NCBI GenBank assembly: GCA_030157785.1
Contig: JAOAUC010000017.1
Span: forward strand, 1 to 64,000
DNA: 64,000 nt
Direction: 5' to 3'
From: Zoogloea oleivorans
GTDB lineage: Bacteria > Pseudomonadota > Gammaproteobacteria > Burkholderiales > Rhodocyclaceae
Position 1 is the first letter of the stretch. Each line of letters starts with the position of its first letter. This document shows positions 25,390 through 33,535 of the stretch, one piece after another. A program made the translations under genes and the position numbers. The notes beneath the pieces are model-generated. The model saw only the letters and a list, made by a program, of their open reading frames with translations. It had not been told where the DNA came from and did not search any database.

Positions 25390-26588
25390 GGGCGTTCGGT
25401 GATGAAGTGAAGGTTGCGGGTGTGTCCGGGTTCAATACGGCTGATTTCTGCCGCGATTTGATGGGGGTTTACGGCCACGCAGACCAGAACTTGTGCCTCT
25501 GGGTGACGACGTAGTCCCTCGGCAGGGGAAACGACGGGCTTGCCAGCAAAAATCTGCCCCTGCTTGTTGGGGGCTCCGTCGAGAAAGGCCACAACCCGGG
25601 GCAGCGGAATGGCGTTTTGCCCGAGCAGGCGCTGGGCCCACGAGCCGGCGCCCCACACCAGCAACGATGCGGCCGGACCGAGGGGCGGCTGGATCGACAC
25701 GCTGTCGGCGGCGCGGCGGGCGCTGTCGGCGATGTAGGCGCGCAGGCCATCCAGCATGTCGGGGCCGGCTTCCGGTGCGTGGGCTCCCGGCGTGGCGCGG
25801 GCGACGCCGGCGAAGGCCGGGTAGGTGCTGCCGTCGGGCAGGCTCAGGGTGCAGTCGACAAAGGCGGCGGGTGCCAGCCCGGCCGACGCGAACAGCCGGG
25901 CCAGTGCCCGCGGGCTGAAGTGGTTGATGTGCTCGCTGTCGAAGTAATAGAAGGGTGGCCGTGGCCCGCAGCGGTAGCCGCGCGGGTCGGGCACCTCGAC
26001 GTACAGGGCGCCATCGGGGGCGAGCAGGCCGGCCAGTTGCGGCAGCCAGTCGAGATCGCGCAGGTGCTCGGCCACATGCGACAGCACGATCATGTCGAAG
26101 CGTTGCCCGGCGTAGCGCGAAGGGGCGTCGCTGATGAGGCCTTCCTGCACGACAAGGCCGTGGTTGCGGGCGGTGAGAACGGCGGCCGGGTCGGGGTCGA
26201 GCCCTTCGATGCGGGTGTAGCCGCGGGTGGCCAGTGCGGCGAGGAGACCGCCAGCGCCGCAGCCCAGGTCGAGCAGGCGGGCGTCGGGCCCGGGCAGCCA
26301 GGTTTCGATGCGCGTGGCGAGTTGTTTCAGGCGGAGCAGGTCGGCCGGATTCTGACCCGCGCCGGTGCCGGTCGGCCCGCCGTACTTGGCGAGGCTCCGG
26401 TAGTAGTGGTCGTAGGCCGACTGGGGAGCCGGCGTGTCGGCGAAGGCGAAGTCGCAGGCCTTGCAGGCGACAAGACGATAGCCGTCGGGCAGTGGCGAGC
26501 CGCTGGGTTGGGGCAGGGCCAGGGGCGCCAGCGTCTCCAGCGTGCGGCTGGCGCACACGGGGCAGGGGCGGTGGAGGGCGGCGGCCAT
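25386..26588 (-). CDS. SAM methyltransferase with Zn-ribbon start (sugar C-methyltransferase type)
   Basis: 400 residues. The N-terminus has two CxxC pairs (CPVC near 9-12 and CKAC near 41-44), a rubredoxin-like zinc knuckle. A class I SAM domain follows, with LLDLGCGAGGLLAAL (about 98-112) and FDMIVLSHVAEHL. A C-terminal Rossmann-like part starts near 300 (LLVWGAGSWAQRLL). This three-part build is typical of C-methyltransferases that act on keto-deoxy sugars such as TDP-sugars. It lies between rfbH and the ThDP gene, so a CDP-keto sugar is a fitting substrate. Confidence 0.83.
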   Translation of the reverse strand: MAAALHRPCPVCASRTLETLAPLALPQPSGSPLPDGYRLVACKACDFAFADTPAPQSAYDHYYRSLAKYGGPTGTGAGQNPADLLRLKQLATRIETWLPGPDARLLDLGCGAGGLLAALATRGYTRIEGLDPDPAAVLTARNHGLVVQEGLISDAPSRYAGQRFDMIVLSHVAEHLRDLDWLPQLAGLLAPDGALYVEVPDPRGYRCGPRPPFYYFDSEHINHFSPRALARLFASAGLAPAAFVDCTLSLPDGSTYPAFAGVARATPGAHAPEAGPDMLDGLRAYIADSARRAADSVSIQPPLGPAASLLVWGAGSWAQRLLGQNAIPLPRVVAFLDGAPNKQGQIFAGKPVVSPAEGLRRHPEAQVLVCVAVNPHQIAAEISRIEPGHTRNLHFITERP

Positions 26589-26603
26589 GGCGGGCTTTCT
26601 GAC

Positions 26604-27968
26604 TTACAGGCCGACGCCCAGGAATTGCCCGATGAGTTCGGCGCTGTAGTCGAGCTGGGCGTCGGTGAGCCCCGGCCACACGCCGATCCAGAAGGTGTCG
26701 CGCATGATGCGGTCGGCCACCGGCAGCTCGCCGACGACGCGGAAATTGCGTCCGGCCATGGAGGGCTGGCGGGTGAGGTTGCCGGCGAACAGCAGGCGGG
26801 TGCCGATCTTGTGCTGGTCGAGGTACTGCAGCAGATCGACCCGATTGACGCCGGCTTCGGGCTTCAGCGTGATGGGGTAACCGAACCACGACGGATCGCT
26901 GCCGGGAGTGGCTTCGGGCAGGACCAGGAAGTCGCGGCAGTCGGCCAGCTTGTCGGTGAGGTAGGCGAAGTTGCGCTTGCGGGCTTCGATGAAGCCTTCC
27001 AGCCGGTCGAGCTGGGCGAGGCCACAGGCGGCCTGCATGTCGGTGATCTTCAGGTTGTAGCCGATGTGGCTGTAGGTGTACTTGTGGTCGTAGCCGGGCG
27101 GCAGGCTGCCCAGCTGCCAGCCGAAGCGCTTGCCGCAGGTGTTGTCGCAGCCGGGCTTGCACCAGCAGTCGCGGCCCCAGTCGCGGAAGGATTCGGCGAT
27201 CTGGCGCAGGGTCGGGTCGCTGGTGAGCACCGCGCCGCCCTCGCCCATGGTGATGTGGTGGGCAGGGTAGAAGGACAGTGTGGCGAGGTGGCCGAAGGTG
27301 CCGACCTTGCGGCCTCTCCAGGTGGAGCCAAGCGCGTCACAACAGTCTTCGATCAGCCACAGGTCGTGGGCCTTGGCAAAGGCGCAGACAGCATCCAGGT
27401 CGAAGGGGTTGCCGAGGGTGTGGGCGATCATGATCGCCTTGGTGCGCGGCGACAGGGCGGCTTCGAGCATGGCCACGTCGATGTTGTAGCCGGGCAGGGT
27501 GGCGTCGACAAAGACCGGCACGGCGCCGTTCTGGAGGATCGGATTGACGGTGGTGGGGAAGCCGGCGGCGACGGTGATGACTTCATCGCCGGGCTGAATG
27601 GCGCGGGCGCCGAGCTTGGGCGAGGTGAGCGTCGAGAAGGCCACCAGGTTGGCCGACGAGCCAGAGTTGACGGTGAGGGCGTGGGCCACGCCGACAAACT
27701 TCGCCAGGCGTTCCTCGAAGGCGTCGTTGAAGCGCCCGGTGGTGAGCCAGGCGTCCAGTGCCGCGTCGATCATCGCGTCTTTTTCGGGGTCGCCGACCAC
27801 CTTGCCGGAGGGCGGTACGGCGTCGATGCCGGGCCGCCATGCCTGCGGGGCGGAGGCGCTGCGGGCCGGGCGGACGATGACTTCGAGCTCCTGGCCGGCG
27901 AGTTCCGGCAGGTCGAGCTGGAGGCGGCCGGCGGCGTCGGGGGTGAGGGTCTGGCGGATCAGGCTCAT
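26604..27968 (-). CDS. rfbH: CDP-4-keto-6-deoxyglucose 3-dehydrase (RfbH/E1)
   Basis: 454 residues. This PMP and [2Fe-2S] enzyme removes the C3 hydroxyl from CDP-4-keto-6-deoxyglucose on the way to 3,6-dideoxyhexoses. The diagnostic change of the PLP-binding Lys to His is present in [17 protein letters not shown]. The cysteine cluster motif is also present ([17 protein letters not shown]), both characteristic of E1 rather than of ordinary DegT/DnrJ aminotransferases. The ATG overlaps the rfbG stop (ATGA). The E3 reductase that normally supplies electrons is not in the window. Confidence 0.93.
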   Translation of the reverse strand: MSLIRQTLTPDAAGRLQLDLPELAGQELEVIVRPARSASAPQAWRPGIDAVPPSGKVVGDPEKDAMIDAALDAWLTTGRFNDAFEERLAKFVGVAHALTVNSGSSANLVAFSTLTSPKLGARAIQPGDEVITVAAGFPTTVNPILQNGAVPVFVDATLPGYNIDVAMLEAALSPRTKAIMIAHTLGNPFDLDAVCAFAKAHDLWLIEDCCDALGSTWRGRKVGTFGHLATLSFYPAHHITMGEGGAVLTSDPTLRQIAESFRDWGRDCWCKPGCDNTCGKRFGWQLGSLPPGYDHKYTYSHIGYNLKITDMQAACGLAQLDRLEGFIEARKRNFAYLTDKLADCRDFLVLPEATPGSDPSWFGYPITLKPEAGVNRVDLLQYLDQHKIGTRLLFAGNLTRQPSMAGRNFRVVGELPVADRIMRDTFWIGVWPGLTDAQLDYSAELIGQFLGVGL

Positions 27969-29020
27969 GAGGGGCTTCCGAAGGCGGCGATTTCGTCGAG
28001 GGTGTAGGTATGCATGTCGGCACCTTTGCGCCAGGCTTGATACCAGTCGAGGCTGCGGGCTACCGCCGTTTCGGCCGGCCAGCGGGGCTGCCAGCCCAGG
28101 CGCGCCCGGGCCTTGCTGCAGTCGAGCTTGAGGATGTGGGCTTCGTGCACCTGGGCTTCGGCGGACACGGCCCAGCGGGCGTCAGGGCACCAGGCGGTGG
28201 CGAGCTGCTCGACGACCCAGGCGACGGTCTTTGCATCGCTGTCGGCGGGGCCGAAGTTCCAGCCTTCGGCCCAGGATTCGCCTTCTTCGACCAGCTTTTG
28301 CGCCAGGCTCAGGTAGCCGGACAGGGGCTCAAGCACGTGCTGCCAGGGGCGGATGGCGCCGGGGTTGCGCAGGGTGACGGGCGTGCCGGCGGCAAAGGCG
28401 GCCAGCACGTCGGGCACCAGCCGGCTGGCGGTCCAGTCGCCGCCGCCAATCACGTTGCCGGCACGGGCGCTGGCTACGGCGACGCCTTGCGCGGCGAGGA
28501 AGGACCGGCGATATGAGGCAACGATCAGCTCGGTGCAGCCCTTGCTGGCCGAGTAGGGGTCGTGGCCGCCCATGGGGTCGGTCTCCCGGTAGCCCTGATC
28601 CTGTTCGCGGTTCTCGTAGCACTTGTCGCTGCTCACTACGACCACCGCCTTGATGCCCGGCACGTGGCGGACGGCTTCGAGCAGATGCACCGTGCCCATC
28701 GCGTTGGTGGCAAAGGTGTCGACCGGCTCGGCGTAGGACAGGGGCACCAGCGGCTGGGCGGCCAGATGCAGGACGATCTCGGGGCGGGCAGCCGCCATGG
28801 CAACGGCAAGGGCGGCGTAGTCGCGCACGTCGCCGATCGTGGAGGTCATGCCCCTGGCGACGCCAGCTACCTCGAAGAGCGCCGGGGTGGTGGCCGGGGC
28901 GAGGGCGTAGCCCGAGACTTCGGCGCCCATGGCCTGCAGCCACAGGCACAGCCAGCTGCCCTTGAAGCCGGTGTGGCCGGTGACGAAAACCCGCCGGCCA
29001 CGCCAGAAGGCCGGATTCAC
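27965..29020 (-). CDS. rfbG: CDP-glucose 4,6-dehydratase
   Basis: 351 residues from the GTG at 29018-29020, which overlaps the rfbF stop as GTGA; a GTG four codons earlier is also possible. The enzyme oxidises C4 and dehydrates C5-C6 of CDP-glucose to CDP-4-keto-6-deoxyglucose. The sequence starts [20 protein letters not shown] with the NAD-binding [10 protein letters not shown] motif; [17 protein letters not shown] and the catalytic [10 protein letters not shown] (Y-x-x-x-K) follow. It is the second step of the CDP-sugar route between rfbF and rfbH. Confidence 0.94.
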   Translation of the reverse strand: MNPAFWRGRRVFVTGHTGFKGSWLCLWLQAMGAEVSGYALAPATTPALFEVAGVARGMTSTIGDVRDYAALAVAMAAARPEIVLHLAAQPLVPLSYAEPVDTFATNAMGTVHLLEAVRHVPGIKAVVVVSSDKCYENREQDQGYRETDPMGGHDPYSASKGCTELIVASYRRSFLAAQGVAVASARAGNVIGGGDWTASRLVPDVLAAFAAGTPVTLRNPGAIRPWQHVLEPLSGYLSLAQKLVEEGESWAEGWNFGPADSDAKTVAWVVEQLATAWCPDARWAVSAEAQVHEAHILKLDCSKARARLGWQPRWPAETAVARSLDWYQAWRKGADMHTYTLDEIAAFGSPS

Positions 29021-29787
29021 CAGGTTTTCCACGGCGCCGTTCCGTTGTTCCACATTTCTTCCAGGGTGGTCTTGTCGCGCAGGGTGTCCATGGGGCGCCA
29101 GAAGCCGGTGTGCTGGAAGGCGACGAGCTGGTCGCGGGTGATGAGCTGATTGATCGGCCCGGCTTCCCAGATGCATTGGTCGTCGTCGATCAGCTCGAGC
29201 ACGCTGGGCGACAGGACGAAGAATCCGCCGTTGATGAAGCCGCCGTCGCCGAGGGGTTTTTCGACGAAGGCGCTGACCGAGTCGCCGTTGAGTTCCAGAG
29301 AACCGAAGCGCCCCGGCGGCTGGACGGCGGCCACCGTGGCGGCCTTGCCGTGGGCCCGGTGGAAGGCGATCTGGGCCGAGATGTCGATGTCGGCCACGCC
29401 GTCGCCGTAGGTGAAGCAGAAGGCGTCTTCGTCCTGCAGGTACTGGCGCACCCGACCGAGGCGGCCGCCGGTCTGGGTGGTGTCGCCGGTATCCACGAGG
29501 GTGACGCGCCAGGGTTCGGCGTGGCGCTCGTGGATTTCCATGCGGTTGTTGGTCATGTCGAAGGTGACGTCCGACATGTGCAGGAAGTAGTTGGCGAAGT
29601 ACTCCTTGATCACGTAGCCCATGTAGCCGCAGCAGATCACGAAGTCGTGAATGCCGTGGCTCGAATAGATCTTCATGATGTGCCAGAGAATGGGGCGCCC
29701 GCCGATACCGATCATGGGTTTCGGGCGGTTTACGGTCTCTTCACTGATGCGGGTGCCCAGGCCACCCGCGAGGATCACGGCTTTCAT
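29017..29787 (-). CDS. rfbF: Glucose-1-phosphate cytidylyltransferase
   Basis: 256 residues, normal length. It makes CDP-glucose from CTP and glucose 1-phosphate, the entry step to CDP-dideoxyhexoses. The nucleotidyltransferase signature GGLGTRISEETVNRPKPM begins near residue 8, followed by GGRPILWHIMKIYSSHG and the FTYGDGVADID metal-binding block. It is the first gene of the nine-gene operon; the ATG is at 29785-29787. A G-quadruplex motif and homopolymer tracts lie 43-82 bp upstream. Confidence 0.95.
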   Translation of the reverse strand: MKAVILAGGLGTRISEETVNRPKPMIGIGGRPILWHIMKIYSSHGIHDFVICCGYMGYVIKEYFANYFLHMSDVTFDMTNNRMEIHERHAEPWRVTLVDTGDTTQTGGRLGRVRQYLQDEDAFCFTYGDGVADIDISAQIAFHRAHGKAATVAAVQPPGRFGSLELNGDSVSAFVEKPLGDGGFINGGFFVLSPSVLELIDDDQCIWEAGPINQLITRDQLVAFQHTGFWRPMDTLRDKTTLEEMWNNGTAPWKTW

Positions 29788-29829
29788 CGGCGCTCCAGGG
29801 GAAATATGGGGCCGATGTTATGCGTGGCA

Positions 29830-29869
29830 GGGGGGCGGCTTAGGGTGGAACAGGGGGGGGAAAGGGGGG
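29830..29869 (+). repeat. G-quadruplex motif with G8 and G6 tracts upstream of rfbF
   Basis: Plus strand runs G6 (29830-29835), G3 (29843-29845), G8 (29853-29860) and G6 (29864-29869) with loops of 7, 7 and 3 nt, which meets the standard G3+/N1-7 rule. It lies on the template strand for the rfbF operon, 43 bp before the start codon. The tracts could form a quadruplex or slip during replication. Confidence 0.6.
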
Positions 29870-29897
29870 TAATTCCGCTGCTGGTGGTTTCGCCGCG

Positions 29898-30521
29898 TCA
29901 GCGGGCTGACGGGAACTGGGGCGGGGTGGCGCCGCAGGCGATGTAGTCTGCGTCGCTCATCACCGGCTTGAACTCGCAGGGGGCGGACGGGGCGCGCTGG
30001 CTGTCAGTGAGTTTGGCGAAGCGCGGGTCGGCGGGGCGGCTGGTGATTTCTGCCGGGGCGGCTCCGCTGCGCGTCGGGCGGCCGGCTTCGAAAGTCATGG
30101 CCGTGCCGGCGGGCAAGGGGGCGCCGTTGGGCGTGTCGTAAGCGGAGGGCGCCGGTGTGGGGGCGTCGTGCTCGCGGGCGGCGTTGCGGCGCTGGGCGGC
30201 TTCGATGCGGGAGCGGACAAGGAGCGCGCTGCTTGCGTCCGGCCAGTTGACGTGGCCCTGCATGCTCGCGCGGCTTGCCGGAAGGGCCACGTGTTCGATC
30301 GGGTAGGGCGGCCGGTCGGTGGGTTCGGTGCTGCGGGCTGACGGCGAGGCGCTGTAGCTGGTGTGGGCTGGCGGGCTTGAATGGGTGGAGATGGAGCGGC
30401 TCACGCCGCTGCTGTGCCCGCCTCCAAAGCGGCGTGCCTGCGCGGGGGCCGGGTCGAGCAGTGCCCCGCTGGTCAGGATGGCGAGGGCGATCAGGGCGTT
30501 GAGCGGGGTGGTTTGGGGCAT
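29898..30521 (-). CDS. Hypothetical exported protein
   Basis: 207 residues; family not recognised. A signal peptide (about 1-29, ending AQA-R) is followed by a Ser/His/Gly-rich and then Pro/Ala-rich low-complexity region and a short C-terminal part with two Cys (PCEFKPVMSDADYIACG), which could form a disulfide in the periplasm. The last segment looks more structured than the rest. It lies on the same strand as the glycan operon but 110 bp upstream of rfbF, separated by the G-rich tract. Confidence 0.65.
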   Translation of the reverse strand: MPQTTPLNALIALAILTSGALLDPAPAQARRFGGGHSSGVSRSISTHSSPPAHTSYSASPSARSTEPTDRPPYPIEHVALPASRASMQGHVNWPDASSALLVRSRIEAAQRRNAAREHDAPTPAPSAYDTPNGAPLPAGTAMTFEAGRPTRSGAAPAEITSRPADPRFAKLTDSQRAPSAPCEFKPVMSDADYIACGATPPQFPSAR

Positions 30522-30599
30522 GGCAGGTAGTGGCAGTGGTGTGCGAACGACATAAGTCTAGTGAAAACCACTGCCGGATACCAGCCGGGGGAGGGCGCT

Positions 30600-31256
30600 T
30601 CAGTCTGCCAGCAGCGCCTGGCCCATCTCTTTGGGCGACGCTGCCTGGCGCCAGTGGGCGGGCATTTCGGCCGGGGTGATGCTGCCGTAGCCCCAGGTGG
30701 CGGCGATGAAGGGCAGGTCGTTGGCATCGGCTGATTCGCCGTCCTCGCTGCGGTCGCCGATGTAAATGGCGGCGTCCTTGGGGATATCCCGGTCGGCGAT
30801 CAGGCGCCCGATCATCGCGGCCTTGTGGGGCAGGCGCGGCGCGAAGAGGTCGAGGGCGTACACGTGCTCGAAGAAGCCGCTCCAGCCCAGGTGCGCGAGG
30901 ATCAGGCGGGTCGGGTGGATGCGCTTGTTGGTGGCGATCGACAGCGTGAGGCCGGCAGCCTTGAGCTGGGCGAGCATGGCGCCGACACCGTCGTAGGCGG
31001 CAGTGGCCTTGTAGCCTTCGGTGTCGTAGCTGGCCTTGAAGCCGTCGGCAAGTCGGGCGATGAGGGCCGCGTCGTGGCTGCCGGACAGCAGTTGCAGGGT
31101 TTCCATCAGCGGCGGACCGATGATGCTTTCGTCGATGGCGATGACTGGTTCGATGCCGGCCTTGCTGAAGGCGTCGCGGAAGCTGGCGAGAATGGCCGGG
31201 GCGGAGTCGATCAGGGTGCCGTCGAGGTCAAAGAGGATGTGCGGGTAGCGGGGCAT
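30600..31256 (-). CDS. HAD-family phosphatase (phosphoglycolate phosphatase-like)
   Basis: 218 residues. HAD motif I FDLDGTLIDSAP (nucleophile Asp about 9), motif II SIATNK, and motif III/IV KAAMIGRL then IYIGDRSEDGESA are all present with a C1-type helical cap. The family includes Gph and various sugar phosphatases, and sequence alone does not fix the substrate. If the organism fixes CO2 by the Calvin cycle, phosphoglycolate is a sensible candidate. It is divergent from tcdA. Confidence 0.85.
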   Translation of the reverse strand: MPRYPHILFDLDGTLIDSAPAILASFRDAFSKAGIEPVIAIDESIIGPPLMETLQLLSGSHDAALIARLADGFKASYDTEGYKATAAYDGVGAMLAQLKAAGLTLSIATNKRIHPTRLILAHLGWSGFFEHVYALDLFAPRLPHKAAMIGRLIADRDIPKDAAIYIGDRSEDGESADANDLPFIAATWGYGSITPAEMPAHWRQAASPKEMGQALLAD

Positions 31257-31341
31257 GGCAAGGGGGTGTTTTGGCGGGAATGGCCGGGATTATCGCCTGT
31301 TCGTATATATTTGCGCGCCTGCACAGAACTTGCCCCACACC

Positions 31342-32142
31342 ATGGAAACGACCGAAACCGCTACCCCCGTTGATCCCCGCCGCTTTGGCGGCATTGCCCG
31401 CCTGTATGGCGAGGCGGGGCGTGCCCGGCTGGCGGCGGCACGGGTGTGCGTGGTGGGCATTGGCGGCGTGGGCTCGTGGGCAGCCGAGGCGCTGGCCCGC
31501 AGCGGGGTAGGGCATCTGACCCTGATCGATCTCGATCACGTGGCCGAGTCCAACATCAACCGCCAGATTCACGCCTGCGATGCGACGCTCGGCCAGGCCA
31601 AGGTCGAGGCCATGCGCGAGCGCATCGCAGGGATCAATCCGGCCTGTGTAGTGACGGTGGTCGATGACTTCGTGACCATCGACAACGCCGCCGCGCTTCT
31701 CGGCACCGGCTTCGATTACGTGATCGATGCCATCGACGCGGTGCGCGTGAAGATGGCGATGGTCATGTTTTGCCGCGACACGGGCTTGCCGCTGGTCACC
31801 TGCGGCGCGGCCGGCGGGCAGCTCGACCCGACGCAGATCCGCGTTGCCGACCTGTCGCGCACGGAGCAGGATCCGCTCTTGGCCAAGGTGCGCCGGCAGC
31901 TGCGCCAGAACCATGGCTTTCCCCGCGATGTGCGGAGAAAGTTCGGCATCGAGGCGGTGTACTCGGCCGAGCCGCTGCACTACCCGGTGGCAGAGGCCGC
32001 CTGCGACATGCCGGCCAGCGCACCGGCCGGCCTCAATTGCACCGGCTTCGGTTCGGTGGTGACGGTCACCGCCTGCATCGGCATGTTTGCCGCGGCGCGG
32101 GTGATCAACGGGCTGACGGCGGTGCCGGCTGAGGCCCAATGA
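31342..32142 (+). CDS. tcdA: tRNA threonylcarbamoyladenosine dehydratase TcdA
   Basis: 266 residues from the ATG at 31342; the upstream in-frame extension reads like non-coding DNA. TcdA uses ATP to cyclise t6A37 in tRNA to ct6A. The E1-like nucleotide site VVGIGGVGSWAAEALARSG and LIDLDHVAESNINRQ are intact; the CGAAGGQLDPTQIRVADLSR segment separates it from ThiF/MoeB, and zinc-binding CxxC pairs are absent, as expected for TcdA. The 3' end overlaps the convergent M23 peptidase gene by 38 bp. Confidence 0.92.
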   Translation: METTETATPVDPRRFGGIARLYGEAGRARLAAARVCVVGIGGVGSWAAEALARSGVGHLTLIDLDHVAESNINRQIHACDATLGQAKVEAMRERIAGINPACVVTVVDDFVTIDNAAALLGTGFDYVIDAIDAVRVKMAMVMFCRDTGLPLVTCGAAGGQLDPTQIRVADLSRTEQDPLLAKVRRQLRQNHGFPRDVRRKFGIEAVYSAEPLHYPVAEAACDMPASAPAGLNCTGFGSVVTVTACIGMFAAARVINGLTAVPAEAQ

Positions 32143-33016
32143 ACAGGGCCGGGTCCACCGCCGCGCCGTTCAGGTAGACGCTCCAGTGCAGGTGTGGCCC
32201 GGTAGCCCGGCCGCTACTGCCCGACTGGCCGAGTGCCTCGCCGCGGCGCACCGGCTGGCCGACCTCCACGCTGGCCTGGTTGAGGTGGCAGACCATGCTG
32301 ACGAAACCCTGGCCGTGGTCCACGAACACCGTTTTTCCGTTGAAGTAGAAGTCGCCCACTTCGCTGACCACGCCGTCGGCCGGGGCGCGGATCGGCGTGC
32401 CGGCGGGCACGGCCACGTCGAGGCCGGTGTGGGGCGCACGCGGCTCGCCGTTGAACACCCGGCGCAAGCCGAAGCGGCTCGACAGGCGTCCGCTGGCCGG
32501 CAGACTGAGGTCGGTACGCGTCACCGGCACGTTGCGGAACTGGCTGCGGATGGCGATCTGGCGCTCGCGCTCGGCGTTGATGCGGGTGAGGTCCTGCTCG
32601 TCCGGATTGACCATCTTCGGATTCTTGATGCTCAGCTTCTGCACCGGGTAGGCCTTGGCGGATACCGGGAAGGGCAGCGGATGGCTGTGGCCGTCGGGCC
32701 CGATGTCGAGCTGCTGTTCGCCGATGGGGGTGTCAAGAGGCAGGCCGACCAGCGCATGCCAGCCGTCCTTGCGCTGCTGGAGCAACACCGGTTTGCCGCC
32801 GTAGCGGACTTCCGGGCGGGGCGCGCCGGCCGCCGCGACGGCAATTTCGGCGACGCCGCCGGGTACCGATTCGGGCCGCAACTGGGCGTGGGCGAGAGGT
32901 GTGGCGAGGGCGAGAAAAAGGACAGAATGCACGCGCCGGCGAACTAAATTCGCGGGAAGAGGGACAATGTCACACATGGCTGCAGGAAGGGTTGAGGCGG
33001 AGATGGATTTGAACAT
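32105..33016 (-). CDS. M23 family metallopeptidase
   Basis: 303 residues from ATG 33016; a later ATG at 32977 gives a more compact signal peptide (hydrophobic VLFLALATPLAHA) and may be the true start. An N-terminal beta domain (about 45-140) is followed by the LytM/M23 zinc peptidase domain (about 190-295). The zinc ligands are seen in HTGLDVAVPAG and in the HLHW motif, so it should be an active endopeptidase, probably cutting peptidoglycan cross-links in the periplasm. Its 3' end overlaps tcdA. Confidence 0.9.
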   Translation of the reverse strand: MFKSISASTLPAAMCDIVPLPANLVRRRVHSVLFLALATPLAHAQLRPESVPGGVAEIAVAAAGAPRPEVRYGGKPVLLQQRKDGWHALVGLPLDTPIGEQQLDIGPDGHSHPLPFPVSAKAYPVQKLSIKNPKMVNPDEQDLTRINAERERQIAIRSQFRNVPVTRTDLSLPASGRLSSRFGLRRVFNGEPRAPHTGLDVAVPAGTPIRAPADGVVSEVGDFYFNGKTVFVDHGQGFVSMVCHLNQASVEVGQPVRRGEALGQSGSSGRATGPHLHWSVYLNGAAVDPALFIGPQPAPPSAR

Positions 33017-33162
33017 GATCAGCCGTCTCGGCGGATTAACATCTTGTAAAGACTAATCTAGTTTTTCCCGAGGAGGTCTTGCCCTTGTGGGCAGGGCGAC
33101 GGTGGCTCGCAGGGCGGTAACGCCTTTCGACCTCTCTCTTCGGACCAGATCGGGAGTGTGGA

Positions 33163-33528
33163 ATGTCGCAGCAGGCAATCGTATTGTTCGCCCATGGGGC
33201 ACGGGATCCGGAGTGGGCCTTGCCGGCACGGCGGATTGCTGCGGAGGTGCAGCAGCTGCGGCCAGAGGCGACGGTCATCGTGGCCTTCCTTGAGTTCATG
33301 GAGCCGACCCTGGCCGATGCCGTCGAAACCGTGGCTGCGTCGGGGGCGACGGATGTGCGTGTCGTTCCCCTGTTTCTTGCCCAGGGCGGGCACCTGAAAC
33401 GGGATGTGCCGGTGCTGATGGAGGCAGCACGTGCGAGGCATCCCCAATGCCGCATCGAGTTGGCCCTGGCGGTGGGCGAGGACGAAGGCGTGGTCCGGGC
33501 CATGGCGGCCTATTCGGCAGGCGTTTGA
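33163..33528 (+). CDS. cbiX: CbiX/SirB-type sirohydrochlorin chelatase-like protein
   Basis: 121 residues, the size of the short single-domain CbiX. Such proteins insert Co2+ (or Fe2+/Ni2+) into sirohydrochlorin. The metal-binding histidines are in FAHGARDPEW (near residue 11) and GGHLKRDVP (near 76). A homodimer would complete the two-lobed fold. The stop is 8-44 nt before the next gene, a receiver-HATPase signalling protein, an odd partner for a chelatase. No cobalamin riboswitch was recognised in the 146-bp upstream gap. Confidence 0.85.
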   Translation: MSQQAIVLFAHGARDPEWALPARRIAAEVQQLRPEATVIVAFLEFMEPTLADAVETVAASGATDVRVVPLFLAQGGHLKRDVPVLMEAARARHPQCRIELALAVGEDEGVVRAMAAYSAGV

Positions 33529-33535
33529 ACTGTTT

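Noticed and set aside
17799..28007. Long open frames on the plus strand opposite the glycan operon
   Set aside because: They mirror the real minus-strand genes, carry no recognisable family motifs, and arise from GC-rich third codon positions.
33017..33162. Cobalamin riboswitch before cbiX
   Set aside because: No recognisable B12-box; only short GC repeats were seen.
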